64,000 nucleotides of DNA from Takakia lepidozioides (GCA_030704615.1 CM060732.1:7936001-8000000), one strand, 5' to 3'. Counted from the stretch's first letter, positions 36,053 through 47,888 are shown. Program-made: numbers and translations. The notes: generated by a model from the sequence alone, not told the origin.

Positions 36053-37575
36053 ACGAATACGAAACGGCCAACGAGTCACTGCTTGTGTTAAACTCCGAGA
36101 TGTACGCTCCAGATCACCCCACCGACAGTGGTAATCATACACCACTACCCTTCGATCATAACACAGAGGCAGAACGACGGCGCAATCCAACGGATTGCCA
36201 AAAGACGGCGGATGATAAGGGCAAAGTCATTAAACCAAGCTGCAAGTACTACGCCCACGCCGCCCATCTAAAAACGGACCACGTACCAAAGTGGATGAAC
36301 ACAGCTCAGAGGGATGAACATAAACTGACCGAAACTGGACAATCATCAACGACCATCAATTTTAAACAAAACAAATCACGAAGAAAAAACCAACGGAAGA
36401 AAATCAAGCACAAAAGGGATGAAGTTTTCTCAAAAAGTGAGGGCGTGCAGAGCAGGAGCGTGGGATGGGGCATGGGAGACCTGAAAGGAAATGATGGGAG
36501 AAGGGATGAAGCTCGACCACATCAAGTTTGTGTGCGTGTGCAAGCCTGGCAGCCCTGGAAAGCACATGCAAAGAGGTACATGGTTGCATCACCAAAGCTG
36601 GAATTGTACCAGATGTGATTCTGAACAATACCCTCATGGGCATGGATAGCTGAAGGAGCAGGGATAGAGTGTGGGTGCAGATTCATCCAAGATGGCCAGA
36701 TTTTCAAGCTCCATATTACCTATGATTCACTCTGGAAGGATAGCTACAAGAAACCTGCATGGGTAGATGGTCAACTGGAAACCGTAGTAGCAGCGGCACA
36801 GTTGATAAAATCAGGCACTGCTATCGAAGGTAGTGGATTGCTGAAGTTCGAGAGATGCCAACGTATGCATCTTCTGCTCAGGCATTTGGAAGTCTACATA
36901 GACTCTACAGCTTTGTGCATTTTTGTAGTAGCACCAGATTAGATTATAGAACAGATCTTTGAACATTAAGTCACATTGTATTTGAATCGATGTTCCAATT
37001 TCAAATGTGCTTTCATGTGTCAATGCTGCTAGAGTTAGGCCCATGACTACGGTCATGTACACGACTACCTCCTATCCACAGAGCCTCCGCCACGTGCCAC
37101 TTTCACCCCTCAAGTTCGCCCATACTCGCGCCACGTACAGTATCTAGAGTGCGCCATGGAAGTCATATGTTCCAGTCATAACGATCACCCCCATCATGCA
37201 TAATTTGACTCCATGTGTCATGTCCGGTCTTTTCCACTTGTTGTCTTGGGGTTAATCTACAGAAGACGTATATGCTAGTCGTAAAGACCCTGTCGCCTTC
37301 CCTTTTACGTGACACGTGGCATATCCCTTCCGTTCCCTGTGAAGCTGACATGGATTCGCAGTCATTTACTACGGTCTTATCAATGATTATGATTAGGCGT
37401 CCCCATTGCCACGTCTACAGTGAGCTCCACGACTGGCAGATACGACTCTATGGCACTTACGACTCGACTCATTTGTCACAACTGACTGGGTTTATCTGAC
37501 TGGGTAGTCATGCAGTCATAAAAGGCTGATACGACTGGAAAATAGCAGACGTAAAAGCCGGGATCTGTTGTAGTG

Positions 37576-38440
37576 AACTTACATGTTTGTCTTCATTTTT
37601 TCTCTTCTCTATCTTCCACCGTTTTTAATTCTATAGAGTATAGATCCTAGTCTACTTCTTCCTCTTATATACAACTGCTCATATCCATTATACATGTCTC
37701 ATAGTGGCTCGTAGGATCTCTTGCGTCATTGCGACCTTCCATATCTCAAGAGAAGTATTGGACAAATGATATTCTTGCAGTGATAGATCAAACATGGTAT
37801 TCTGTTGACACGCAATTTTTATTTATGGTCCCTATACCACCCAAACTAACAAGATGTTGTATTAATTTGTGTTACTATATTTTCAATCCATATTCATCAA
37901 GTCAATAATTTTTGGCTGATTCTCAATATTTCATTGATGGAGAACTGAAAGTACAAGTAATAATCAGAACATAAAAACCAAGAAACTAGCGATGAACTTA
38001 TATATCAACGATGAACTTAAAGTAGTAGGAAGCACAAAATGGTCATATTGCATTAATATGGAATTATGATATCTAAGATCTAAAGAGAGATTCTATATTA
38101 CACAAATACAAGCCGCATAATATTTATACAATAAAATAAGCAGAGTTATGGTTTTTTTTTTAAATAAATAATGATACATAGTATACTCTATATTCTATAT
38201 ACTAACCGTTGAATGTAATAATCATGTATTAAAATCATATATATGTATATCGACGCTAGCCAAAGGTAGCGTCAAGAAGAACCTCTTCCCCATATGGGTA
38301 CTCTGTCCTTTTAGAGAGCTAGAGTTTGTCAGTCCAACTCTGTCCATAAGTGCTAGAGAGCTAGAGTTTTGCACGACATGGCCAGAAAACACAAGAACTC
38401 CAGATGCATCAATCAGATGCAACTCCATCGAAACGGGACA
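37576..38440. other. AT-rich region without supported genes
   Basis: No coding sequence is recognised. The stretch runs from the CACTA end to the AT-rich repeat copy at 38444. Confidence 0.5.
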
Positions 38441-38443
38441 AAG

Positions 38444-38820
38444 GTTAACAATTTAATTTTTATTTCTATAATGTACATGACACATGTACCCCCCAATATT
38501 ATGTAGGTCATTTATACCAAGATGAAGTACTTATACAAACAAGCAACATCACAATATATATATATGTATATATATTGCAAATGACAACATGTCACTTGTA
38601 AATATTGTGTGCTTTTTCTTCATGGAGTTATTGTCTCCTCCACTAGACTACACAAAGCAATGCCCACCCACCTAAATCCCAAAAACAATGTTTATTTGCA
38701 CATGGAAGTACTAAAACCCAAAAGTAAATGAATGGGCGGGGTCTACCTATATCACATGGCTAGGAATGACATGCAGTTCAATTTAAAAACTCTTCTTCAA
38801 TTAATGTTACCTTATGGCCC
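38444..38820. repeat. AT-rich repeat, copy 2
   Basis: Direct copy of 18663-19060. It is uninterrupted and continues into CCCTGTTTAGGTTAATTTT, where the left copy is broken by an LTR. Confidence 0.75.
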
Positions 38821-38829
38821 TGTTTAGGT

Positions 38830-39543
38830 TAATTTTTTCCTATAAATGACCAATATAATAATAGAAAACACATGTAAGAGTGAACACTGAATTGTGATAT
38901 TTCATATGCATTTAATAAGGCTGTTATAGGATAGATTTTAATTCAATCTCTACCCCTTTGTGATTTTTTAATTCATACGTTATAGTTCAACATTCTTAAA
39001 GACAAGGTCTCATCATATTTATATTATGCAAATGACCCTAAACCCTCTACGTATACGTGTATATATATATATATATATCAGAAATTAGGTTGTGCCAATC
39101 TGAACTAAGTTGTGCCAACAACCTGGCGCAGCCTCCCTTAGTGGCGCCACCAACCTTGTTGGCGCCGCCTGCCTTGTTGGCGCCACCTACGCTGTTGACG
39201 CCCATGTTGTCAACAAGTGATGTGAACAACTAAGTTGATTTGTCGAGGGACGTGGTCATACGGTATTCCTTCGCGTACCAAATGCCCGACAAATCAAAGA
39301 TGAAAGCATCTAAGCATAAATTTGAAGGATCTAATAGAGAATATTTGTTGAACAGGTGGGATGAAGACATGGGCATTTGGTATTCCAACGCATACCATTT
39401 GCCCACAAAATCAACCCCGGACAAAACATCTACAACCACTAGTGGTTGATTTGTCGAGGGTTGTAGATGATTTGTTGATGGTTGTAGATGATTTGTCGAG
39501 GGTTGTAGATGATAGTAAAATTGTCGAGCATTTGGTATTCCAT
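38830..39543 (-). repeat. Right long inverted repeat arm
   Basis: Inverted counterpart of 16882-17740, with the same GGCGCC-rich block, GATTTGTCGAGGG units and terminal GGTATTCCAT. It includes a TA microsatellite at 39059-39078. It ends about 340 bp before the phosphatase start codon. Confidence 0.8.
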
Positions 39544-39884
39544 GGCAGTGCACGTGGGCCTTATGGGTGCGCTAGCATAGCTGGCCTTCTAGGTACATAC
39601 ATACTTGGATTATTATCTGGTACCCACTTGGGGCACAGCAGTGCCTGCTCTGTACCATTATCGTGACACCTGAGGGAATTGTATACTGCATGCTGTTGGG
39701 AAGGTCATGATTTCATTCTCAATTGATCACTCAAATGCGTGGAGGATCAGTTGCTGGGTAAACATGTAAGTGCATCTCCCACCTTATGCTCTCTCTTTCT
39801 CTCTCCCGTTCTGTCTCTGGGTCTCTCCTTCCACAATCACATTCTGAGAAGTAAACTTTTTCTCTCTCTAACTTGTGAAAGGGC

Positions 39885-41557
39885 ATGGCAGGCCCAAAAT
39901 CAGCCATGTCGTACTTTGTTCCGCCCTGCAACTATGGGATGGTGGAGTATGATCTCAGTCGCTCGGGGCAGTGCCACCAGCTTAACTTTCCGTTTCTGGA
40001 GCGTCTCAATCTCAAGACGGTCATCTACCTCTCCCCGGATGATCCTTCCCAGCCTTTGTATGGTTTCCCCTATATAACCCTTGTTTCCGGACAAAGTATG
40101 CTGTTTCTGGGACTAACAGCCGAGGTGTTTGAGGGAAGGTCAATTAATGGTGGGAGTACCGGGTTTGCCAGGTTGATTTGTGGGCCACACTGCTTGCACT
40201 GGGTGGGTCCGTATGTTCTCTCTCCTGGGATCAAGCACTAGAAGGGTACTGAATTTTGTCAAGTTGAAGTGAAGTGCTTTTGGTGCCAAACCAGTGGGTT
40301 TAGGGTTCAGCTAAAGGCACTAGATGGTCCGCCATCGAGATGGAGTGTACTTACGTTTCAATCAGTTGGTGGATGTCAGCAATATTAAGCCACGAGCCTG
40401 TTTCAAATCCAGAATACTCTAGAAGTTACAAAGGATGTAGCTTGGCACCTTGTGCCATGCATTGAATTCCGAAGACCTTCTGCTGAAGATCAGGAGAAGT
40501 CTTTTTCACAGACTCAAAATGGTCCAGTTTGACCTTCAGTTGGTAATCACTAATACCTCGGCTACTGTGTTTCATGTCCTCTGATGTCAGTTTAAGTTTT
40601 TTGGACGACCAAGGGATCGATTTGATTAGGCCCTCTGGAGCCAACGAGGAGTCCAACTTAGATGCCAGCCCCATGTCTGAGGCAGAGGTCCTCTCTGCGT
40701 TACAGGTCATTTACATATCCATCACCTCTCCTTTTCCCACTCCAATGAGAAAGTCTTGGTGGAGAGAAGCTTCATATATATTCTCAGCTATTTATATTTT
40801 GATAATGCATATGTCATAATTCATGTGTCAATATGCACCCTACTCTGTGAGTTGCACATCCTATTCTGAGACCTGTGATGCTATCAAAACACTGGATGCA
40901 GGTCATTTTATCGCCACAGTACTATCCACTACATGTGATGTGCAACTTTGGACGCCATCGAACTGGTATGTGCATCTGAAGGGTCCTTGTGGTACAGTCA
41001 CATCATTGGTTTTCGCTTCCTTTTAGCTGCATTTTTTCTGAAGTCCCCCTGCCTTTTCCTCCCTTCTGGGGTCCTCTTCTCTGTTTCTCTGAGCTAATGG
41101 CAAGCCTCGATGGTGCTCTTGATGTGGACAGGCACCGTGATAGGTTGTCTGAGGAAGCTGCAGCGGTGGAACTTGACTGCCATATTTGAGGAGTATCGAC
41201 GTTATGCCGGCAGCAAGGTCCGCCTACTTAATGAGCAGGTACTCTTCCACTAGAACCAGCCACCAGTTTGCCCAATGGTTGGGATGCTTCTTTCCGTAGT
41301 TCAGCCAGTGAGGCTTTGAAGATCTTCAGATTCATAGACAACAATATTTACTCCAGGTTAGAAGGGATATACCTCGAGGAAGATCTATGGGCTCAGTGAT
41401 AGATTTAGGGGTGGTTGTATCTCTCTATATGCGCATGCTTTTGAGTCGGTCAAGTTGTTGTCAAATTTACTATCTTGGTGTCATTTGGCTGCAGTTCATT
41501 GAGCTTTTCGACACAGATCTTGTTCGTATTCCAGTGGACCACCCAGCATGGTTGTGA
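39885..41557 (+). CDS. SIW14/OCA-type tyrosine (dual-specificity) phosphatase
   Basis: Exons 39885-40057, 40591-40705, 40902-40965, 41132-41238 and 41495-41557 give 173 codons plus stop with matching phases. The protein reads [49 protein letters not shown], then the catalytic loop [12 protein letters not shown] (C-X5-R complete), [20 protein letters not shown] and finally [20 protein letters not shown]. This is the atypical plant and fungal phosphatase family that acts on phosphoproteins or inositol pyrophosphates; which substrate applies here is unknown. The catalytic CX5R sits at the end of exon 3 and its final glycine codon is split by the intron. The start lies about 340 bp from the long inverted repeat, so the promoter may partly be repeat-derived. 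Confidence 0.9.
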
Positions 41558-41962
41558 GGCAAAGAGGCAGATCTGCATGGCCAGACAAAGGACTTGTACA
41601 TTCCCCATTCAGGTTTCCCCCTTTCTGGGGATTTCATTTCTGGCAGTTGGGGAGGCTGGAAGTTCGGGATTTTGCATGGTGTGCCAATGTCACAAAACTA
41701 TGTTGCAGACTTGTAAGGTAGATGAGTTGGGATTTAGAGCTGCCTCAGCTGCTGATACCTGTTCAAGGTAAGCCTATTAGTATATTGATGATAACCTTAT
41801 AGAGCGTCACTTAACAACACTCAGCTGGAAACATTTGCACCACCTACTAGTTACCTTATAGGATCCATGGCAATCATTATTGATCATCTTGAATGTCAGG
41901 GTGGGCATGGAGGACGCTCCGTGCTGTGGAATTGCTTATGGAGCTTATTGCAGATGAATTAA

Positions 41963-42036
41963 CACTGACAGCTTGAGTACCGAGGTATGGACATTGTAAA
42001 CCAGTCCATCTGTTGAAAATGCTCAAGCTGTCAGTG
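41963..42036. repeat. 15-bp perfect inverted repeat, 44-bp loop
   Basis: CACTGACAGCTTGAG at 41963-41977 is matched by its exact complement at 42022-42036. Confidence 0.85.
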
Positions 42037-42207
42037 GGGTCAGCTCCACTGATTTTGAAAGCCTGTGTCATCTGCAACAAGATTCATGTGCCTTGTCCAA
42101 ACATTTCTAAATTGTTGTTATCTTCAAGGCTTAAATGTTTTATGATTGTAGCAGTGTATGTGATTGATTTTATCTGTATTTCTGCAAAGGAAAGAATTGG
42201 TGTGAAT

Positions 42208-43833
42208 CTACCAGCTAATTGAGTTACTGTGCAACTGCGCAGGCAAACATGAGGCCAAGGGATAGAGAACAGTGGCGCTCCGCAAGAGGGGAAAGAAGTC
42301 GTGAAGGAGGGAGCATAATTCAATGGTTGCCGATCGTATCTCTTCTGGACCTGGCTGAGGGTCATCCTCCGGCTCTTCATTTCTGAACCCTTGACTTGGA
42401 CCCATCTTATGAGCCATTGCTTCTAGATTGATAGGCCATATCCCTGTCGTCATAAATCTTTTTTTTATGTTGTCCGAACTGAGGGCTTTGTTAAGAGATA
42501 ATGACACCCATTGAGCTAGATCTTCCTTCTTCGCTGTAGCTCCTTTATTAGCAGCTGCCCATACATCTCGAAATGCTCTAAAGTTTGTCTTGAATGACTT
42601 AAACACAGACACATCCAAGGGCTGCATGGCATGTGATGTGTGTGAAGGAAGTGTGAGGAGATCTAGGCCCACCTCCTTTGCTTTCTTGACGACATGAATA
42701 GTGACGTGTGAATTGTGTCCATCGATAATGAGCAGGTGCCGATTCTGTGGTGTGATGGCATTCCCGAGACGTTCAGCTGCTGTAATGAAGTGAGATATCC
42801 ACTTTGAGAACAAGAAGGAGGTCATCCAAGCCTTCGGTTGCATCACCATAGTTGCACCGCTCTCACAACGAATTATGTAATTCCGTCTGAACCTTTTGCC
42901 TTTGAAAATATAGAAATTTGGAATCTTTCCGCCACCTGCATTCATACATGACAGTACCAAGAGCCATTCCCTCTCGTCTGGTATAATTGAATGGACTCTT
43001 CTAGAACCCTTCTTGGCAATGACTAAAGCTCCTCCGTTCCTCCCTGCTTGAGCCCCTGATTCTTCGCAATTCCAATTCCTCTCTGGTGAATAGTTGTGTT
43101 TCCTGTATACTTCAACCAGGTTATCATAAAACGATTGGACATTGGCTGGACAAAGTCCCTTGGCATGTCCTGTTTCCAAGCCCTGGGAATGCCGCAAAGA
43201 AAGTTCTGGGTGCCTCTTTTTGAACCATCTAACCCCACCACACCCTCGGATACCGTCTTTGAATGGTGTTTGGCGTTCCTAGCAAATCTTTGCGACCTTC
43301 AAGCGCAACTGTGTTAACGTCCGCGGGTGCCCATACTCCTGCATCTTTATAATGTAATTTACCAGTTCAACTTCCTCTTTGTCTGTCAATGTCCCCTTGA
43401 TTCCCCGCTTTCTAGTTCTTGTTACTCCATATAAATAGTTTCGCAAGCTTGTCACAGGGACACCCCACTGCTTGCTTGCCTCTCGAATTGCCATTCTTGC
43501 CCCCACAACATTCATCGCCAATCTCAATGAGGAAATAGACACGAAAGTAAATATCCCATTATCTTTTGGTGGTCTTCCCTGAGCCCGGTTCTTCTTCAAA
43601 TGAGGAGCTCCGTGTGATCGTCTAGCAGATCTGGCAGCAGGTGCATCAATGGAGTCAGGTGTCACGTTTGCATTTTGTGTGCAGTCTAAATTCGGAATGG
43701 GAGTGGATACGGGATCGGGCATCGGTGGATTGTTAAGCCCGCAACTGTGAACTCCCTGTGCCATCAATTTCGAAACTTCCACCTTGCCCACACTGGATCT
43801 CAACACTCTCATATGGATTTTGCACCCACTCAT
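42208..43833 (-). pseudogene. Jerky/pogo-type DDE transposase, inactive
   Basis: The minus strand carries a helix-turn-helix region (WGVPVTSLRNYLYG) and a CENP-B-like region (FKDGIRGCGGVRWFKKRHPE, then LSL). The DDE core follows: NWNCEESGAQAGR, HLLIIDGHNSHVT, and PSHTSHAMQPLDVSVFKSFK. Two changes would disable it: an in-frame TAG at 43279-43281 between the DNA-binding and catalytic parts, and glutamate in place of the first catalytic aspartate (family NCDESG, here NCEESG). The acidic stretch upstream (43733-43999, another frame) may be the original N terminus. No terminal repeats were identified. Confidence 0.85.
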
Positions 43834-43999
43834 AATTTGCAGGATTATCTAACGAATCACTCCCTGAATCACTCAATTCACTATCGGGCTGATCGGTCGT
43901 CGTTGATCGCGGTATCTGTCGAATATGAATTTCCCTCCCATGGCACTCACGATCAGAATCACTACTCACAAACTGAACATTCTCATGATTACATCCCAA

Positions 44000-45580
44000 A
44001 TCACTATCAGAAATGCCCGGGTAGCATGGAATTTGTTCGCCATTTTGGTACCAACTGAACGTGAAAGCAAATGTGGATATTTCCCTCGAAAACTACATTT
44101 CGAAAATGGCCTGCCTCTGCAGTTATAGTGCTTAGTTTGAAATTCAAATTTGATCACAATCAATTCAACAACTAACCTAGTTTCATGCAATAAGTGACGG
44201 CGGCATGTTGTAAATGGGATCGAGGCATCCCGCTTAACTGTTTGGAGGCGTTCCCAAATCTGCCTTAATACCTCACTCGAACTGCGCAACAATATTTCAA
44301 ATATGAACCGCCAATAATTATTAAGGTTTCCACTCGCTGCTGTCATCATAATCGACCTTGATCTAAAAGAGGTGACTGCAATTACCATTGTAGCCCACCA
44401 CGTGATCTAAGCTGGACCACTTGTAAGATATGAGCCTTTCTAGCTTTGCATGTGGTTGGTTTTGTGTATTTATCTAAGGGTCCATTTTTAAAAGTGGTTT
44501 GAATTAGGTTCATCTACCTTCAGTACGATGAGAGGATGTGCTTGCATCATCTGCGGAAAGCTGCAAGAGTCTGGCATGTGTAGATTTGTCTTCAAGGTCT
44601 TTGAGTGGAATTTTTTCAACCGAATCTTTCAAGGACTCTTGTATTTTGTGTGTGCAGTCTTATACGTGTTTGATACCGGAGTGCTAGGGTTTCTTGGTGG
44701 ACAGCAGGTCATGCTGAGAGCGCCTATGGAGAGAGCGCCTATGGAGGGAATGGCACTTTTCAAGAGGAAGTGGAGAAATAAGGGTGCGACCCAGGGATAT
44801 AGGAAAAAGAAGAATCGGCAAGGAGGCCACGTTGCAGGACCTTACGATCCTCCACGACTCGCCTTCCTCCCGGCGGTGCATGGCGCTCACAAGCCTAACG
44901 TTTTGCTGCACAACACCCTTGTCAACGTGAGAAAAGATTCGCCTTCCTCCCTGGTCGTTTTCAAAGACCACTCTACTATTTCCAGACTACAAATTACATA
45001 AGCTGGGTTAGCATCTATGTAAGTCTGGACATGTTCTTTGTTCATCATCGTGTAGAGCCCAATGGAGCCCAAAACAACTTACATGAATGTTGTTGAAAGC
45101 TCACTAGCACCCCTCAGGACCTTGTCAAAATGTCGATGCTGTCGGATTTTCGAGCACAAACCTCGGAGCAGACCTCGGAGCACAGAGCAGACCTGGCATG
45201 AGTTCCTTAAAGCTCTTTCACGATGGTGGTACAACCGCGGAGTACGGAGCAGACCTGACATGAGTTTTTTAAAGATCCTTCACGATGTAGGGACAACTGC
45301 AATCGCAAGGTGTGGCTTTTTCTTAATGTACGAGGTGAAGAAGTTCGTCCATCATGCAAATGTGGGCTCTTGGCTCCTGTTAGTACCATGATTTGGTATT
45401 CTTCCTAATGTTTACAAGGTTCTTGGGAGATTCAGCTTGGTCTTAGCAGGCCGTGTTTCAATCTCTGCCCGCTCAGCTGCACCGTGGTGGTTCCCATAGA
45501 CCAATCCGACATTACCTGACTACAGACACAAGCAACACACACAAGAGGTCCTCTTGGGTTCATGGTCAGTTAAATCCTCC
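44000..45580. other. Region without recognised genes
   Basis: The open stretch 44528-45001 encodes an unrecognised sequence starting MRGCACIICGKLQESGMC. Short duplications lie at 45184 and 45245 (GAGCAGACCTGRCATGAGTT). No function is assigned. Confidence 0.4.
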
Positions 45581-45589
45581 ATGGGTCAT

Positions 45590-45970
45590 GACACAAGGTC
45601 GAGGACAATGCGGTGATGGCACCTTCTTCTTTGACCTATTTCAGCGTGTTTTGCCCTCTCATCAGACTCGGCCTTGAATTTGCATATTGATTTCTGTAAG
45701 TTAGCTCGTTGGGTGGATCTGTGGTGGTTTGGAGTGACTTTGACAAGTTACAGAGAGAAGCAGATGCAATCCAGAATTGGAACTACTGTAATAAGCAGGG
45801 TTGGGGTGTTTCCTGGAAAACCGAGGCAAAAAGGTGAATGTCTGTCAGATTATTAGATGTCCCCCTGCCCTGGTGGACATGTATGCCAAATGTGGGTGCA
45901 TCGAGGATGCTAAGGGAGTGTTCAACACTATGGCTGAACGAGATGTGGTGTCATGGAGTGCGATGCTTAC
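45590..45970 (+). pseudogene. PPR fragment with attached repeat
   Basis: One repeat is well preserved: [19 protein letters not shown] followed by [15 protein letters not shown], a plant PPR of the L/S type found in organellar RNA-editing proteins. It is preceded by a repeat (GGCACCTTCTTCTTTGACCTATTTCAG and GTAAGTTAGCTCG) that also occurs at 31250-31380 and in weaker form at 31665-31775. After the PPR the frame enters unrelated sequence. It is a fragment, not a gene. Confidence 0.75.
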
Positions 45971-46299
45971 TACAAATGGCTCGTTATGTTCCTCGGGCAC
46001 GTGCACTGTGCTCAAAGGAGATGACGATCTTGAACGTGCAGGACTTGCGGTGCTCGACGAGATCTCATCTGGCAACATCACGGGACCACGAGGGAGCGTG
46101 CGAATATTCTTGTCAGCTCGCCATGAATCCTCTTCTCCGCCATGTGTCTTGTCAAGTCTTTGTCTCACTAGACGGGTGTGAACATCTCCTTCCAAGTGTT
46201 GGCCTCTTCGAAGCAATGGCGTGTCTCGAAGGCCCTCTCGCAAGGCTGCCGCCCACTTCCGAGGATTGGGTATTTGTAGGATTGGGTGTCTCAGTTTTT

Positions 46300-46848
46300 A
46301 CGTAACATGGCAGTTTCTGCAGTGACCTCCATACATGGTTTTACCCATATTTGTTCAACAACTCAATATTTCATCTAAATTTATATGGTGTAGGGTTTCT
46401 AACTAGGTATGTGTACCAATTGTTAGATTGTAAAAACAATCATGTACCAGAGAGCCATGGACTTTTAAAGTTGATTACTGTGGACTGCAGATGTTACACA
46501 TAAAATCTTATGGACTAAAAAAACATCATGTACACTCATACAATGACACAAAGGAAAACACACTAGGGGTGCCATTTTTAAATCCAACCCAAATCCACTT
46601 TTATGTGGACTAATTATCTTAGGAATTGAGAGCTATGGACTATTTTGCACCTAAAAACAAGTTGATTTGCTCTAGTCCATAACATCTTATGTTTTGGGTT
46701 TTTGAGGTGTCTTCTTTTACTAAAAATGTATACAAACCTATAATCTAGAGGTGCTAGGTGGTATATAGACAAGTGGTTGTAAATTCTAGATTTTGATGTC
46801 TAAATGTTTTTTCAAATTATAGATTAAAATATCTAGTAAAGAATATTT
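46300..46848. other. AT-rich region without supported genes
   Basis: Nothing recognisable was found on either strand. Confidence 0.5.
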
Positions 46849-47888
46849 TCAATCTTTGAGGAGGGACTCTTTACTAAAAATGTTATATATACTACTATCT
46901 TTTTTTTTTAAATAAACTGAAAGCAATAGATTCAAAAAACAAAAATTCCATGGACTTCCAATGGACTCAACATGTGCTGCTTTTGATCCACCCAATCCTG
47001 CAACTACCCGATTCTTCGATCTGGAGGCAGTCCGTATCAGCATTTCCTGCCTGTCCGGTCCCAAGCCCCACTGTTTCCCTTTCAAGAACTCGTTGTACCT
47101 GCATTGCTGCATAATTGACCTCACAATGTCCTCCGTTGTGGCAGTGAGGATGTCCACCAGATGCGCCGCAGAGGAGGCACGCCAGGAAGAATGTACTGAT
47201 TCGGCCATGTTTGTTGTCGGCATGTCGGTGTCGGAGTCTAGACACATTTCCTGCACATGCACATACTGAGGTTACAAGCAAGTTACAAATAATGACTAGC
47301 ATAATATTCAACGGGACGCGAATTCGTCCAACTCACCTCCCGCATATAGTCGCCGAATCGGAGGAAACAATAATGCCACCATGCTAGCCAACTGACCATT
47401 GCTCCCTCGTCTGATTTCTTTACAGCACCTGACGTTGTCCACCAAACCCGTATACATGCAAACTGTGTCTCTGCATCATCCAAGGTGGGAGCACGCTTCC
47501 ACGCAAGACACATGGAACGGTGCTCCTCTCTGAAATCTGGCGCCACGAGCCGGGTTGTGTACTGCGACAAGCTCTGCAGAAAATGGAACCCACAAGATCT
47601 CTTCTTGCCTTCCATCGGAACATTGGGGTCTTCCCCGTACACCCTTCGGATGGCAGCCCAATTTGCTTGTGCGTTGTCGGCCATGAAACCACAGAAATTG
47701 GGCGAGGGCAATCCCGCCCTAGCCATCTGTTTGTTTATTCCCTGCCAAAGAAACATCTTTGATTGTGTGTCCTCCCCTTTCATCTCACAAATAGCAATTG
47801 TCATTAGTATCCTGCAGTGGGTGTCGTAGACATGTGCACCCATTGTCACCCACTGGTGATTTGTAATTTGCTTGATATGGTCGAACAT
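46849..47888 (-). pseudogene. MULE-like transposase remnant (family uncertain)
   Basis: Two minus-strand open stretches (47888-47283 and 47262-46930) appear to be one protein. The first has CGFMADNAQANWAAIRRVYG and CGFHFLQSLSQYTTRL, an arrangement like the second catalytic aspartate and the C..H of Mutator-like transposases. The second has PTTNMAESVHSSWRASSA, resembling the TN..E(S/A)N region that carries the last acidic residue. A stop and a frame change separate them. The upstream part is missing; the second RNase H LINE (48233-50160) lies on that side. Assignment rests on pattern only. Confidence 0.45.

Larger units (their letters stand above)
32630..36450 (+). mobile_element. Ty3/Gypsy pol remnant inserted in PPR debris
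   Basis: No LTR or gag is seen, so the element is truncated at both ends. It carries, in order, the end of the protease-RT linker, reverse transcriptase, RNase H, an acidic linker, integrase and a C-terminal tail. At least three frame changes are visible (near 33110, 33760 and 34060). PPR fragments abut both sides, and a unit at 31480-31660 recurs at 36645-36835. Confidence 0.85.
28131..37575. mobile_element. Possible 9.4-kb CACTA element with captured DNA
   Basis: A CACTA terminus starts at 28131 (CACTACAACAGATCTCGGC) and an oppositely oriented one ends at 37575 (complement CACTACAACAGATCCCGGC). Each is followed inward by a few hundred bases with AGTCGTA/GACTGC-type subterminal motifs like those of the complete element at 449-1267. 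The flanking trinucleotides are AAT and AAC. Inside lie a SEC13 exon fragment, PPR debris and a Gypsy element, but no CACTA transposase. The two ends could also belong to separate truncated elements. Confidence 0.45.
16882..39543. mobile_element. 22.7-kb composite block bounded by long inverted repeats
   Basis: The two outer edges are inverted copies: ATGGAATACCAAATGC at 16882 and its complement ending at 39543. Similarity continues inward for at least 650 bp on each side (about 16882-17740 and 38830-39543). Each arm contains short tandem copies of a 21-bp ATCATCTACAACC-type unit and further in a GGCGCCACC-rich block. GGCAG lies beside both ends (16875-16879 and 39544-39548), which could be a target duplication, though two bases offset on the left. 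Everything between is transposon debris, gene fragments and AT-rich repeats. Whether it moved as one unit is inferred. Confidence 0.55.

Noticed and set aside
44528-45001. 157-codon open stretch with a CxxC near its start as the missing ZNF830 finger exon
   Set aside because: The spacing and surrounding residues do not match the ZNF830 finger, and there is no in-phase link to 51351.
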